A DNA stretch of 64,000 bases from Micromonospora coxensis (GCF_900090295.1 NZ_LT607753.1:2046001-2110000), one strand, 5' to 3'. Counted from the first letter of the stretch, positions 28,801-37,381 are shown. Notes: generated by a model not told the origin, from the letters alone. Program-made: numbers and translations.

Positions 28801-28841
28801 GCCGCCAGGGTCCCCCCGGACCCCGCGCAGGCACCGCCGCC
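28792..28841. repeat. Pair of 15-base direct repeats
   Basis: GCAGGCACCGCCGCC at 28792-28806 and 28827-28841, 35 bases apart, at the downstream end of the repeat array and 90 bases before the secreted peptidase gene. Confidence 0.75.
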
Positions 28842-28928
28842 GGACCGTCCCCCTCAAACTTCCCCCCTTCGCGGCACACCGCCCCCCAGCGCTGCCGCAC
28901 CTCCCCCGAACGCAGAAGGAGCATCCCC

Positions 28929-29579
28929 ATGCGTACCGACATCCTGCGCAAGACCGCCCTGACCGCCCTCACCATCACCGCCACCACCGGCGGCATCGCC
29001 GCCCCCGCCCTGGCCGCCCACGCCGCCCCGGCCGACAAGCCCGCGGCGCAGGCCGAGCGCAAGCCCAACGGCGAACGACAGCTCAAGGTCGACTACCAGG
29101 CCCAGCCCAACTTCTACTACTGCGGCCCCGCCGCCGCCCGCAACGCCCTCAGCGTCCAGGGCAAGGACATCGACGTCGACGCCATGGCCAAGATCATGGG
29201 CACCACCGAGAACGGCACCAACAGCATCAACGACATCACCCCCGTCCTGAACAAGGAAACCGGCAAGACCGACGCCTACCGCAGCGTCGAGATCAAGACT
29301 CCGAAGGCCGACACCAAGCAGACCGACACGATGCGCGCCGACATCGTCGCCGCCATCAACGACGGCCACGCCATCGTCGCCAACATCGCCGGCACCGCCA
29401 CCGACACCAACGGCGGCGTGCACTCCTTCGAAGGCGGCCACTACATCAGCGTCACCGGCTACCGCGACAACGGCCACACCGTCACCATCGCCGACTCCGC
29501 CAACCCGAACACCGCCAGCTACGAGATGGACATCGACACCCTCGCCGACTGGACCGCCACCCGCGGCTACGCCCACTGA
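28929..29579 (+). CDS. Secreted C39-like cysteine peptidase family protein
   Basis: 216 residues. The signal peptide is MRTDILRKTALTALTITATT followed by an APALAAHA cleavage region. The mature domain fits the Peptidase_C39-like family: Cys65 in YYCGPAAARNALSVQG, His171 in GGHYISVTGY and Asp189 in VTIADSAN would form the catalytic triad. The usual bacteriocin-exporting ABC domain is absent, so this is the free-standing secreted form of unknown substrate. ATG at 28929 has AGAAGGAG seven bases upstream. It is preceded by an 810-base repeat-rich leader region and followed by a textbook hairpin terminator, so it is monocistronic. Confidence 0.88.
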   Translation: MRTDILRKTALTALTITATTGGIAAPALAAHAAPADKPAAQAERKPNGERQLKVDYQAQPNFYYCGPAAARNALSVQGKDIDVDAMAKIMGTTENGTNSINDITPVLNKETGKTDAYRSVEIKTPKADTKQTDTMRADIVAAINDGHAIVANIAGTATDTNGGVHSFEGGHYISVTGYRDNGHTVTIADSANPNTASYEMDIDTLADWTATRGYAH

Positions 29580-29590
29580 CCCACCACGAC

Positions 29591-29622
29591 AAGGGCCGAC
29601 CCCCACCCAGGGGTCGGCCCTT
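29591..29622. terminator. Bidirectional intrinsic terminator
   Basis: Perfect 13-base arms (AAGGGCCGACCCC and its complement) around a 6-base loop. The plus-strand copy is followed by T-rich sequence and the arms begin with A residues, so it works for the peptidase gene and, in the other direction, for dus. Confidence 0.9.
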
Positions 29623-29637
29623 TCGTCGTACCCGGGG

Positions 29638-30813
29638 TCAGCCGCCCGAGTCAGCCAGCTCCGCGCCCTCGGGGACGGTGTCGTCGTCCCGGCTGGCCAG
29701 CCAGCCGTCCGGCAGGAAGACCTTGCCCGGGGAGTTCGTCCGGCCACGCGGCTGGCCGAGGGTCTCCACCGGGAACGGCACGGTCGGGTCGAGCTTGCCG
29801 AGCAGGTCGTCGAGCTGGGCCAGGCTGTCGATCATCGCCAGCTCACGGCGCAGCTCGCTGCCGACCGGGAAGCCCTTCAGGTACCAGGCGACGTGCTTGC
29901 GGAAGTCGGTGCAGCCGTCCCGCTCGCCCCGCGCCGGCGTACGCGACCCGGCGGTGAACTGGTCGACCAGCAGCTCGGCGTGACGGCGCATGGTCGCGGC
30001 GACCTCACCGAGCTGCGGCAGCCGCCGCTCGGGGCGGCCGTTGAAGGCGGCCTCCAGATCGGCGAAGAGCCACGGCCGGCCCAGGCAGCCGCGCCCGATC
30101 ACCACGCCGTCCACCCCGGTGTGCGCGACCATCCGCAGCGCGTCGTCGGCCTCCCAGATGTCGCCGTTGCCGAGCACCGGCACGTCGAGGGCCTGCTTGA
30201 GGGTGGCGATGGCGTCCCAGTCCGCCGTGCCCGAGTAGCGCTGCGCGGCCGTCCGCCCGTGCAGGGCGACCGCCGCGACCCCGGCGTCCTGGGCGGCGAG
30301 CCCCGCCTCGACGTACGTCAGGTGCTCGTCGTCGATGCCCTTGCGCATCTTCACGGTGACCGGCACCCCGGCGGGTGACGCGGCGTCCACCGCGGCCTTC
30401 ACCAGCCGGGCGAAGAGTCGCCGCCGCCACGGCAGCGCCGAACCGCCGCCCTTGCGGGTCACCTTCGGCACCGGGCAGCCGAAGTTCAGGTCGATGTGAT
30501 CGGCGAGGTCCTTCTCGACCACGATCCGCACCGCCTTGGCGGTGATCTCCGGGTCGGTGCCGTAGAGCTGGAGGCTGCGCGGCTGCTCGTTCTCCCCGAA
30601 GGCGATCATGCGCAGCGTCTTGGGGTTCCGCTCCACCAGCGCGACGGTGGTGATCATCTCGCAGACGTAGATGCCGCCGCCCTGCTCTCGGCAGAGCTGC
30701 CGGAAGCCGACGTTGGTGATGCCGGCCATCGGGGCGAGCACCACCGGCGGCCACACCTGGTGCCGCCCGAGGGTGAGCGGGCGGAGCGCGACGGGAGCGG
30801 CGGGAGCAGTCAC
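29638..30813 (-). CDS. dusB: tRNA-dihydrouridine synthase
   Basis: Flavoenzyme of 391 residues reducing uridine to dihydrouridine in tRNA D-loops. The FMN barrel starts VVLAPMAGITNVGFRQLCRE. The catalytic Cys113 is in DLNFGCPVPKVTRKGGGSAL. VTVKMRKGIDDEHLTYVE, VALHGRTAAQRYSGTADWDA and VPVLGNGDIWEADDALRMV follow, and the helical RNA-binding domain includes FRKHVAWYLKGFP. The family is Dus/NifR3; I assign DusB by overall similarity and am less sure of the subtype. The upstream DNA is short and there is no obvious co-transcribed partner. Confidence 0.95.
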   Translation of the reverse strand: MTAPAAPVALRPLTLGRHQVWPPVVLAPMAGITNVGFRQLCREQGGGIYVCEMITTVALVERNPKTLRMIAFGENEQPRSLQLYGTDPEITAKAVRIVVEKDLADHIDLNFGCPVPKVTRKGGGSALPWRRRLFARLVKAAVDAASPAGVPVTVKMRKGIDDEHLTYVEAGLAAQDAGVAAVALHGRTAAQRYSGTADWDAIATLKQALDVPVLGNGDIWEADDALRMVAHTGVDGVVIGRGCLGRPWLFADLEAAFNGRPERRLPQLGEVAATMRRHAELLVDQFTAGSRTPARGERDGCTDFRKHVAWYLKGFPVGSELRRELAMIDSLAQLDDLLGKLDPTVPFPVETLGQPRGRTNSPGKVFLPDGWLASRDDDTVPEGAELADSGG

Positions 30814-30915
30814 GTACCCAAGAATCCCATGCCCGCGACGGTGGCCCGGCCGCCGGTGGCCGGCCGCCGCCGCGATGGTGAGCGAACTCGCACCGCGACG
30901 GCGACGGCGGACGGG

Positions 30916-31707
30916 TCAGACGGTGCCCGGGTTCGACAGGATCAGGCCGGAGACGTCCACGATGACCGACGTCGCGGCGTTGACGTGGAGCGCGAAGCAC
31001 AGCGGTCGGCCGTTGTGGCTGCCGAGCCGCACCTCGACCAGGTTGGAGAGGATCTGGTTCGGCCCCCACCAGTTCAGCGACGAGGTCCTCGGCCGGGCGA
31101 TCGAGGAGCTGTACGCGGTCAGCACGCCGGCCGAGACGGTGCCCGCCACGGTGATGTTGACGTAGGCGGTGGTGGCCCGCTCGGCCAACGCCGGCGGCAC
31201 GTTCTGCAGGGTCAGGTGGATCACCTGGCCGGCGTTGAGCCTGCCGGAGCTGACCACCGAGGTGGAGCTGACGATGTGCGGGGCGTAGGTCGCCAGCGAC
31301 CGGGTGTCCAGGATCCGCTGCGGCCGGACGGCCATCGTCCGGTTCGCCCAGCGGGAGGTGCTGACGTACGCCTTCCGGCCGCCCTGTCCGCCGATCACCA
31401 GGTCGCCGACCGGGGTGACGGCGAGCGAGCCGGTGGGCAGCTCCGCCGGGAGGTGCTCCTCGTTGGTGGGCCCCAGCCGCAGCGGGTCTGCCGAGCCGAG
31501 CGCCAGCGTCGGGTTGCTCTCCGAACCCCCGACCAACTCGGTCTCCGCCGTGCCGGCGTCGTTGACCTGCCCGATCAGCACCGGCTCCCCGGCGTCGGCG
31601 TGCGCCGGGGCGGCGACCAGCGCCGTCGCGCCGAGCCCGGCACCCGCCGCGACGCCGGTGGCGATGATCCGCCGGCGGGTGCTCGACGAGGACTCCTCGC
31701 TGGTCAT
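30916..31707 (-). CDS. Secreted LDTR-domain protein, paralogue A
   Basis: 263 residues, probably exported by Tat: STRRRIIATGVAAGAGLGAT and an APAHADA cleavage site. The mature protein has a short N-terminal module (GQVNDAGTAETELVG then ADPLRLGP), and a C-terminal domain of about 130 residues with QRILDTRSLATYAP, TTAYVNITVAGTVSAGVLTA, SSLNWWGPNQILSNLVEV and SVIVDVSGLILSNP. The LDTR domain recurs in secreted actinobacterial proteins, but its role is unknown to me. Last gene of a three-gene tandem set, 25 bases after paralogue B, and more distant from B and C than they are from each other by eye. Confidence 0.8.
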   Translation of the reverse strand: MTSEESSSSTRRRIIATGVAAGAGLGATALVAAPAHADAGEPVLIGQVNDAGTAETELVGGSESNPTLALGSADPLRLGPTNEEHLPAELPTGSLAVTPVGDLVIGGQGGRKAYVSTSRWANRTMAVRPQRILDTRSLATYAPHIVSSTSVVSSGRLNAGQVIHLTLQNVPPALAERATTAYVNITVAGTVSAGVLTAYSSSIARPRTSSLNWWGPNQILSNLVEVRLGSHNGRPLCFALHVNAATSVIVDVSGLILSNPGTV

Positions 31708-31732
31708 GTCCCTGCTCTCCTCGGCCGAACGG

Positions 31733-32590
31733 TCACGCGCCACCCTGCACCCCCTGGTCGTCGGCGACGCCGGCACGCGGGTCACTCGTGGTCGCGGTCT
31801 TCGGGTTGTTGATCGACACGTACTCCGGGTGGGCGACCAGCAGGCCGGTGACGTCGAGGATCACCGCGGCGGCGCTGCGCTGCACCCGGATGCGGACCAC
31901 GTCCGGCTCCTCGCCGGAGGCCATGACCTGGGTGATCACCCCGTTGGAGAGCAGCTGACCGGCGGTCCACCAGTTGATGGTGGAGGCCGACGGGAGCGGG
32001 CCGCCGCCCCAGACCGTGGCGAAGCCGCCCTTCTCGGTCTTGGCGACGGTGACGTTGCCCAGCAGGCCCTCGACGTCGTACGCGATCCCGGCCAGGGTCA
32101 CCACCAGCTCGGTCTCGGCCGGCGCCCGACCCTGCGCGTCGATCCGGTCGCCGCCCTGGACCAGCCGGGCCCGCCCCTCGGCGCTGCGGGTGTCGAGCAC
32201 CCGGGTCGGCGGGATCGGCACGAGCATGCTGGCGTTCGCCGTGGTCAGCGTCGTGTGCCGGGTGCTGCCGTCGGAGACGCTCAGGCCGTACGGGCTCGGC
32301 GCGACGGTGCCGGCGGGTGCGGTGGGGCCGCCGGTGGCCCCGGGCGTCCCCAACCGCAGCGTCGGGCCGTCCGGGTTGCGCAGCACCAGGGTGGCGCCCC
32401 CGTTCGGGGCAGCGCCGCGGACGGTCGTGGTGGCGCCCTGGTTGGTCCCGCCGAGCTTGACCGGCGTGCCGGCGGCGGCGGCCGGCGTGGCGTTGGCGGC
32501 CGTGGCGGCGGTGGCGGCGACCGCCGCGCCGCCGGTGACGGCGGCGCGGCGCAGCAGGCCACGCCGCGACGTGGAACGGTCGGACGTCAT
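31733..32590 (-). CDS. Secreted LDTR-domain protein, paralogue B
   Basis: 285 residues with a Tat-type leader (TSRRGLLRRAAVTGGAAVAA). N-terminal module GGTNQGATTTVRGAAPNGG, ending TLRLGTPG. The C-terminal domain carries PPTRVLDTRSAEGRARLVQG, LLGNVTVAKTEKGGFATVWG, ASTINWWTAGQLLSNGVITQ and AVILDVTGLLVAHPEYVSI, the same order of blocks as in its neighbours. The C-terminus is a short polar tail. It sits 63 bases after paralogue C and ahead of A on the same strand; co-transcription is likely. Probably surface-located, as a structural or adhesin-like protein; no catalytic residues are evident. Confidence 0.82.
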   Translation of the reverse strand: MTSDRSTSRRGLLRRAAVTGGAAVAATAATAANATPAAAAGTPVKLGGTNQGATTTVRGAAPNGGATLVLRNPDGPTLRLGTPGATGGPTAPAGTVAPSPYGLSVSDGSTRHTTLTTANASMLVPIPPTRVLDTRSAEGRARLVQGGDRIDAQGRAPAETELVVTLAGIAYDVEGLLGNVTVAKTEKGGFATVWGGGPLPSASTINWWTAGQLLSNGVITQVMASGEEPDVVRIRVQRSAAAVILDVTGLLVAHPEYVSINNPKTATTSDPRAGVADDQGVQGGA

Positions 32591-32653
32591 CTCATTCCCC
32601 CGTGACGTGGTGGGTCGCCGGGCCGGCGACGTGGGCGTGGAACCGCCGGGCCA

Positions 32654-33475
32654 TCAGCCCTCGTCCTTGAGCAGCACCTGGTGCGGGTGGCCGACCAGCA
32701 GGCTGGTCATGTCCACGATCACGTGGGTGGGCGAGGCGGTGGCCTGGAGGGTCAGCACGCTGCGGAACGACCCGAAGGCCCCGAGCTGGCTGAACAGGAA
32801 GTTGGACAGGATGGTGCCCGCGGTCGACCAGTTCACCGTGGACGCCGTCGGCTTGGCGCCGCTGCCCCACACGGTGAGCACCCCCGCCCCGGTCATGCCG
32901 ACCACGGTGACGTTGCCCTTGACCGCGTAGCCGTCCCGGACGTAGGCGTCGAGGGCGAGCACCACCGGCACGCCCGGCTGGAGCCGGCCGTTGGCGTCCA
33001 GCGCGCCGGAGACGAGGTTGCGCCGCAGGTTGACGTCGCGGGTGTCGAGGACCCGGGTGGGCGGGACGGCGACGGAGGTGGTGGCCCACTCGCTCGTCCA
33101 CACCCAGCCGCTGGTCTCGGCCCGGTCGGTCCGGACGTACAGGCCGCGCTCCTGGTCGACGGCCACGGTCCCCGGCGCGGCGTTCAGCGTGGCCGCCGCG
33201 GAGAGCGCGCCGGGCACCAGCCGCAGCGGCGCGCCGGAGCCGTTCGCCAGATGCAGCGGGGTCTGCCCGGCGTCGTGCAGCAGCGTGGTGCTGGCGGCGC
33301 CGGCGTCGTTGGTCGTACCCAGGACGAGGTCGCCACCCGGGGCCGCCTGGGCGGTGCCCGGCAGGCCCACCGCGGCGACCACGCCCGCGCCCGCGCCACC
33401 TGCGGCGACCGTGGCGGCGCGGCGCAGCAGGCGCCGCCGCTCCGGGTCGTGGTCAGAGTCCTGTTGCGGCGTCAT
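32654..33475 (-). CDS. Secreted LDTR-domain protein, paralogue C
   Basis: 273 residues. Tat-type leader ERRRLLRRAATVAAGGAGAG and cleavage near PGTAQAAPGG. The N-terminal module GTTNDAGAASTTLLHDAG with NGSGAPLRL resembles repeats of phage-tail or collar-like beta structures. The C-terminal LDTR domain has PPTRVLDTRDVNLRRNLVSG, VKGNVTVVGMTGAGVLTVWG, ASTVNWSTAGTILSNFLFSQ and HVIVDMTSLLVGHP. ATG at 33475 (MTPQQDSDHD) is favoured; an upstream start at 33517 is possible. It is the first gene of the three-gene set, so the promoter should lie in 33476-33560. Confidence 0.82.
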   Translation of the reverse strand: MTPQQDSDHDPERRRLLRRAATVAAGGAGAGVVAAVGLPGTAQAAPGGDLVLGTTNDAGAASTTLLHDAGQTPLHLANGSGAPLRLVPGALSAAATLNAAPGTVAVDQERGLYVRTDRAETSGWVWTSEWATTSVAVPPTRVLDTRDVNLRRNLVSGALDANGRLQPGVPVVLALDAYVRDGYAVKGNVTVVGMTGAGVLTVWGSGAKPTASTVNWSTAGTILSNFLFSQLGAFGSFRSVLTLQATASPTHVIVDMTSLLVGHPHQVLLKDEG

Positions 33476-33560
33476 ACGCACACCCCCGTGACGAGATTCG
33501 ACGCCGAATGCTCGCACGAGATCAGGTACCGCTCAACCAGCCGTCCGGTGCGTAGACGGC

Positions 33561-33596
33561 GACGGCCCCGCCCGCGGATGGCGGGACGGGGCCGTC
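33561..33596 (-). terminator. Hairpin terminator of glyS
   Basis: GACGGCCCCGCCCGC pairs with GCGGGACGGGGCCGTC through 15 base pairs with one bulged base and a 5-base loop, ending 12 bases past the glyS stop on the minus strand. Confidence 0.8.
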
Positions 33597-33607
33597 GACG
33601 GCGTCGC

Positions 33608-34987
33608 TCAGCAGCCGGGCAGGCGCTCGATCAGGTAACGCTCCACCTGGTCCAGGGAGACCCGCTCCTGGGCCATGGTGTCCCGGTTGCGCACGGTCAC
33701 CGCGTCGTCGTCGAGGGTGTCGAAGTCGACGGTGACGCAGAACGGGGTGCCGATCTCGTCCTGCCGGCGGTAGCGGCGGCCGATCGCCTGCGAGTCGTCG
33801 AACTCGACCACCCAGCGCTTGCGCAGCTGCGCGGCGAGGCCCTTGGCCTTCGGCGAGAGCGCCTCGTTGCGCGACAGCGGCAGCACCGCCACCTTGACCG
33901 GGGCGAGCCGCGGGTCGAAGCGCATCACGGTGCGCTTGTCCACGCCGCCCTTGGTGTTCGGCGCCTCGTCCTCGTCGTACGCCTCGAGCAGGAACGCCAG
34001 CACCGCGCGGGTGAGGCCGGCGGCCGGCTCGATGACGTACGGCAGCCAGCGCTCCTGCTTCGTCTGGTCGAAGTAGGACAGGTCGACGCCGGAGTGCTTG
34101 CTGTGCGTGGCGAGGTCGAAGTCGGTCCGGTTGGCGATGCCCTCCAGCTCGGCGAACTCGCTGCCGCCGAACCGGAACCGGTACTCGATGTCGACGGTGC
34201 GCTTCGAGTAGTGGGAGAGCTTCTCCTTCGGGTGCTCGTACAGGCGCAGGTTGTCCGCCGACAGGCCGAGGTCGAGGTACCAGTTCCAGCGCTCCTGGAG
34301 CCAGTACTCGTGCCACTGCTCGTCCGAGCCCGGCTCGACGAAGAACTCCATCTCCATCTGCTCGAACTCGCGGGTGCGGAAGATGAAGTTGCCCGGGGTG
34401 ATCTCGTTGCGGAACGACTTGCCGGTCTGCGCGATGCCGAACGGCGGCTTCTTGCGGGCGACCGTCTCGACGTTCTTGTAGTTGACGAAGATGCCCTGGG
34501 CGGTCTCCGGGCGCAGGTAGTGCAGGCCCTCGTCGCTCTCCACCGGGCCGAGGAAGGTCTTCATCAGACCGTTGAACATCTTCGGCTCGGTGAAGGTGCC
34601 CTTGTTGCCGCAGTTCGGGCAGTTCAGCTCCTGCAACGAGGTCAGCGGCTTGCCGTGCTTCTCGGCGTACGCCTCCTCGAGGTGGTCGGCGCGGAACCGC
34701 TTGTGGCAGGACTGGCACTCGGTGAGCGGGTCGACGAACTCGGCGATGTGGCCGCTGGCCTCCCAGACCTTGCGGGCCAGGATGACCGCGGAGTCCAGGC
34801 CGACGACGTCGTCGCGCTGCTGGACCATGCTCTTCCACCACTGCCGGCGGACGTTCTCCTTCAACTCCACGCCGAGCGGACCGTAGTCCCACGCCGACCG
34901 GGTGCCTCCGTAGATCTCGCTGGAGGGGAAGACGAAGCCTCGGCGCTTGGCGAGGCTGACGACGGCGTCGATACGGTCGGCTGGCAT
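33608..34987 (-). CDS. glyS: Glycyl-tRNA synthetase, single-chain (eukaryote/archaea-like) type
   Basis: Class II aminoacyl-tRNA synthetase of 459 residues charging tRNA-Gly. It is the homodimeric type, as usual in actinobacteria. The N-terminus has [20 protein letters not shown] and [16 protein letters not shown] (motif 1). Zinc-binding pairs are Cys91/Cys94 and Cys123/Cys126. Motif 2 is [20 protein letters not shown], and motif 3 lies in [18 protein letters not shown]. The C-terminal anticodon-binding domain starts [28 protein letters not shown]-type ribosome site precedes the ATG. I saw no T-box in the short upstream region. Confidence 0.97.
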   Translation of the reverse strand: MPADRIDAVVSLAKRRGFVFPSSEIYGGTRSAWDYGPLGVELKENVRRQWWKSMVQQRDDVVGLDSAVILARKVWEASGHIAEFVDPLTECQSCHKRFRADHLEEAYAEKHGKPLTSLQELNCPNCGNKGTFTEPKMFNGLMKTFLGPVESDEGLHYLRPETAQGIFVNYKNVETVARKKPPFGIAQTGKSFRNEITPGNFIFRTREFEQMEMEFFVEPGSDEQWHEYWLQERWNWYLDLGLSADNLRLYEHPKEKLSHYSKRTVDIEYRFRFGGSEFAELEGIANRTDFDLATHSKHSGVDLSYFDQTKQERWLPYVIEPAAGLTRAVLAFLLEAYDEDEAPNTKGGVDKRTVMRFDPRLAPVKVAVLPLSRNEALSPKAKGLAAQLRKRWVVEFDDSQAIGRRYRRQDEIGTPFCVTVDFDTLDDDAVTVRNRDTMAQERVSLDQVERYLIERLPGC

Positions 34988-35102
34988 GTTTCCTCCTACG
35001 CCGACTGGCGGTCGGCGGGGACGTGACGTGGATGGAACGGAACAGTTCGGGACAACGGTACGACCAGCGGCACCCCGAGCCCAGCAGAATACCGGGGTCG
35101 GG

Positions 35103-35657
35103 TCAGTTGACCCCGCAGACCTCCAGCCCGGCCGTCTGCTGGTCGGGGGCGAGGGTCACCGTCTGCACGTCCTGCCCGCCACCGCTGAAGGTCACGTCGA
35201 CCGGCACGGTGAGCGTGTTGGGATCGACGTCGCCGATCCGGTACGAGGCCACCGCCGGCTCGTCGGACACCCGCCGGGCGAACTCGCGGCGCGACTCGCG
35301 CCGCTGGGCGGAGTCGCAGAGCGTGTCGTACGCCTTGCCGTACTCCTTGCGCACCAGCGCGCCGTAGTAGGCGTCGGTGATCGCCTCGCCCTGCTCCTCG
35401 GTAGCCTGGATGCTGCTCACGGTCAGCCCGACCAGGGCCGTGCCGCCCCCGCCGCAGCAGATCAGCAGCGCCAGCGCGCCGGCCCCGAGCCCCAGCCAGA
35501 GCCGCTTGCGACTGCCCTCGGTGGGCGGCGCGGCGAACGGCGGGGCGACCCCCGGGCCTTGTGGCGGGGTGGGCACGCCGTCGGCGGACGGCGGGGCCTC
35601 GCCCCGGCCGGGCATCTCGGGGTACGGCGACGGTGCTGCCGGGCCGGGTGCGGTCAT
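35103..35657 (-). CDS. Membrane-anchored hypothetical protein with proline-rich N-terminus
   Basis: 184 residues. Residues 1-48 are Pro/Ala/Gly-rich and probably cytoplasmic. One membrane span follows ([20 protein letters not shown]), then about 110 extracytoplasmic residues with [20 protein letters not shown] and [20 protein letters not shown]. This resembles NTF2-like or DUF4878-like domains found in many actinobacterial membrane-anchored proteins, and the two Cys could form a disulfide. The function is not known. It lies upstream of glyS on the same strand but 115 bases away, so it is probably a separate unit. Confidence 0.75.
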   Translation of the reverse strand: MTAPGPAAPSPYPEMPGRGEAPPSADGVPTPPQGPGVAPPFAAPPTEGSRKRLWLGLGAGALALLICCGGGGTALVGLTVSSIQATEEQGEAITDAYYGALVRKEYGKAYDTLCDSAQRRESRREFARRVSDEPAVASYRIGDVDPNTLTVPVDVTFSGGGQDVQTVTLAPDQQTAGLEVCGVN

Positions 35658-35731
35658 AGGAGCAGGGTAGTGCCCGCCGTCGCGCCGGTGCCCCCGCGCG
35701 CCCCGATCACCGGCGCGGGCGCCACGCCCGG

Positions 35732-36073
35732 TCACCGGTGCGGGTGGGTGGCCCGGTCGCTGGCGGCCACCACGACCTCGCCGGCCGGGGCGGCGCTGGC
35801 CAGCGTCTCGTACGCCGACGGCTCGTCGATCGACTCGGCGAGCAGCGGCACGGCGGCGATCTTGACGTCGAAGCCGCCCAGCCCCCGCCGGTACGCCCCG
35901 ACCGACTCCCACTCGGTGAGCAGGCACCAGTGCCGTGGGTCGTCGAGTGCCCGCAGCAGTTCGCCGCGCAGGTAGCCGGGGCGGGCGGCGAGCGCGGCGA
36001 GCGCGGCGTGCGCCCGGGCGACGAAGTCGTCGGCGACATCGACGTCGACCACGAACCGGTTGGTCACCTGCAC
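35732..36073 (-). CDS. Antibiotic biosynthesis monooxygenase (ABM) domain protein
   Basis: 113 residues forming a single dimeric alpha/beta-barrel ABM domain: VTNRFVVDVDVADDFVARAH, RPGYLRGELLRALDDPRHWC, LLTEWESVGAYRRGLGGFDV, and AVPLLAESIDEPSAYETL. Proteins with this fold include cofactor-free quinol monooxygenases and haem-degrading enzymes; no haem-ligand pattern is clear here, so the activity is open. GTG at 36073 has GAGGAGG seven bases upstream. It is divergent from the 85-residue membrane protein, with only 27 bases between the starts, so the promoters must overlap. Confidence 0.85.
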   Translation of the reverse strand: MQVTNRFVVDVDVADDFVARAHAALAALAARPGYLRGELLRALDDPRHWCLLTEWESVGAYRRGLGGFDVKIAAVPLLAESIDEPSAYETLASAAPAGEVVVAASDRATHPHR

Positions 36074-36100
36074 CGGGTTCCTCCTCGTAGAGTCTGTGGG

Positions 36101-36358
36101 ATGCAGCGTACGCAGAACCCTGTGCTGGCCCGGCTGGCCCGGGCGAACCCGACCTCGGTGTTCCTCGCCACGCTGGTGCTGGTGCTGGTGGCCCTCTTCG
36201 CGCCGGGGCCGGTCGGCGGGGTGCTGCTGCTGGCGCTCGCCGCCGGGCTGGTCTGGCTGATGGTGGTCACCTGGCCGGTCCAGGCCCCCCGCACCCGGGT
36301 GGTGCGGCTGCTGATGCTGACCCTGTTGATCGCCGTGGCGCTGGCCAAGCTGCTCTGA
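36101..36358 (+). CDS. Small two- to three-span membrane protein
   Basis: 85 residues: a short basic N-terminus (MQRTQNPVLARLARANPTSV), then hydrophobic segments FLATLVLVLVALFAP, VGGVLLLALAAGLVWLMVV and LLMLTLLIAVALAKLL. This resembles the small conserved membrane family annotated as DUF6703 in actinomycetes, which I recall rather than can verify. It ends 55 bases before znuA, just ahead of the Zur box, so it is probably not part of the zinc regulon. Confidence 0.75.
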   Translation: MQRTQNPVLARLARANPTSVFLATLVLVLVALFAPGPVGGVLLLALAAGLVWLMVVTWPVQAPRTRVVRLLMLTLLIAVALAKLL

Positions 36359-36376
36359 CATGCAATCATGCGTTTT

Positions 36377-36397
36377 TGACAATCATTCTCGTTCTCA
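36377..36397 (+). promoter_or_regulatory. Zur box upstream of znuA
   Basis: The 21-base site begins TGACAATCATT and ends CTCGTTCTCA. It matches the Zur consensus of the form TGAAAATGATT..TCA at 16 of 21 positions and keeps the AAT.ATT core. It lies 16 bases upstream of the znuA start codon, where a zinc-loaded Zur would block expression. Confidence 0.8.
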
Positions 36398-36412
36398 CGG
36401 AGAGTTGATGTC

Positions 36413-37381
36413 ATGAACATCCGCTCCGCTCCGCGCGCCCTGGCCGCCGTCACCGCCCTGCTCGCCCTCGGCGGCACCGCCGCCTGCTCGTCCGCCGGCG
36501 CCGGCGCCGGCGCCGACCCGCAGCGGGTCGACGTGGTGGCCGCCTTCTACCCGTTGCAGTTCCTCGCCGAGCGGATCGGCGGCGACGCGGTCACGGTGAG
36601 CAACCTGGTCAAGCCGGGCGCGGAGCCGCACGACCTGGAACTCAACCCGGGCCAGGTGGGGCAGGTCACCGAGGCGGAGCTGGTCGTCTACCTCAAGGGC
36701 TTCCAGCCGGCGGTGGACGAGGCCGTCGCGCAGAACGCCGGCGACCGGGCCTTCGACGTGTCGACCGTGCAGCCGCTGCTGACCGCCGCGCAGGCCGGCC
36801 ACGACCACGACCACGAGGGCGAGGGCGAGGGTGAGGCCGGTCACGCCGAGGAGGAGGCCGGCGGCCCCGACCCGCACCTCTGGCTCGACCCGACCCGGCT
36901 GGCCACCGTCGGCGACAAGCTGGCCGCCCGGCTCGGCGCGGCCGACCCGGATCGGGCCGCCGACTACACCGCCCGGGCCACCGCGCTCCGTGGTGAGCTG
37001 GAGAAGCTCGACGCCGAGTTCACCGCCGGGCTGAAGACGTGCCAGCGCCGGGAGATCGTGGTGAGCCACACCGCCTTCGGCTACCTGACCGAGCGCTACC
37101 GGCTGGAGCAGGTCGGCATCGCCGGGCTCAGCCCGGAGAACGAGCCCAGCCCGAAGCGGCTGGCCGAGGTCGCCGAGGAGGCCCGGGAGCACAAGGCCAC
37201 CACGATCTTCTTCGAGACGCTGGTCAGCCCCAAGGTCGCCAAGACCATCGCCACCGAGGTCGGCGCGAAGACCGCCGTGCTGGACCCGCTCGAAGGGCTG
37301 TCGAGCGACAACGGCGGGGACTACCTTTCGGTGATGCGTACCAACCTGCAGACCCTGAGGACGGCGTTGAGCTGCTCGTGA
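36413..37381 (+). CDS. znuA: Zinc ABC transporter substrate-binding lipoprotein
   Basis: 322-residue cluster A-I metal-binding protein. Lipobox GGTAAC gives Cys25. The mature protein begins VDVVAAFYPLQFLAERIGGD and has the first metal His in KPGAEPHDLELNPGQV. A flexible His/Glu-rich loop (about residues 129-147, GHDHDHEGEGEGEAGHAEEE) is followed by PDPHLWLDPTRLATVGDKLA, the later His in IVVSHTAFGYLTERY, and GLSPENEPSPKRLAEV. The His-rich loop marks it as a zinc rather than manganese protein. It is preceded by a Zur box and overlaps znuC by four bases (GTGA). Confidence 0.95.
   Translation: MNIRSAPRALAAVTALLALGGTAACSSAGAGAGADPQRVDVVAAFYPLQFLAERIGGDAVTVSNLVKPGAEPHDLELNPGQVGQVTEAELVVYLKGFQPAVDEAVAQNAGDRAFDVSTVQPLLTAAQAGHDHDHEGEGEGEAGHAEEEAGGPDPHLWLDPTRLATVGDKLAARLGAADPDRAADYTARATALRGELEKLDAEFTAGLKTCQRREIVVSHTAFGYLTERYRLEQVGIAGLSPENEPSPKRLAEVAEEAREHKATTIFFETLVSPKVAKTIATEVGAKTAVLDPLEGLSSDNGGDYLSVMRTNLQTLRTALSCS

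Larger units (their letters stand above)
28119..28928. other. 810-base non-coding region with hairpin and repeat array
   Basis: No supported gene. It holds a perfect 18-base inverted repeat (28255-28309), a G-rich stretch around 28310-28440, five degenerate copies of a 55-base unit (28527-28800) and a 35-base-spaced pair of GCAGGCACCGCCGCC (28792-28841). The next gene begins at 28929 with its own ribosome site. The open frames that cross the region have repeat-driven composition, and I do not accept them as genes. Confidence 0.7.

Noticed and set aside
28370..29983. Plus-strand frame of 537 codons across the repeat array and C39 gene
   Set aside because: Its translation is made of repeat-driven Pro/Arg/His runs; the C39 frame has signal peptide, catalytic motifs and ribosome site.
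34988..35102. T-box leader for glyS
   Set aside because: The 115-base upstream region lacks the T-box sequence and specifier stem features.
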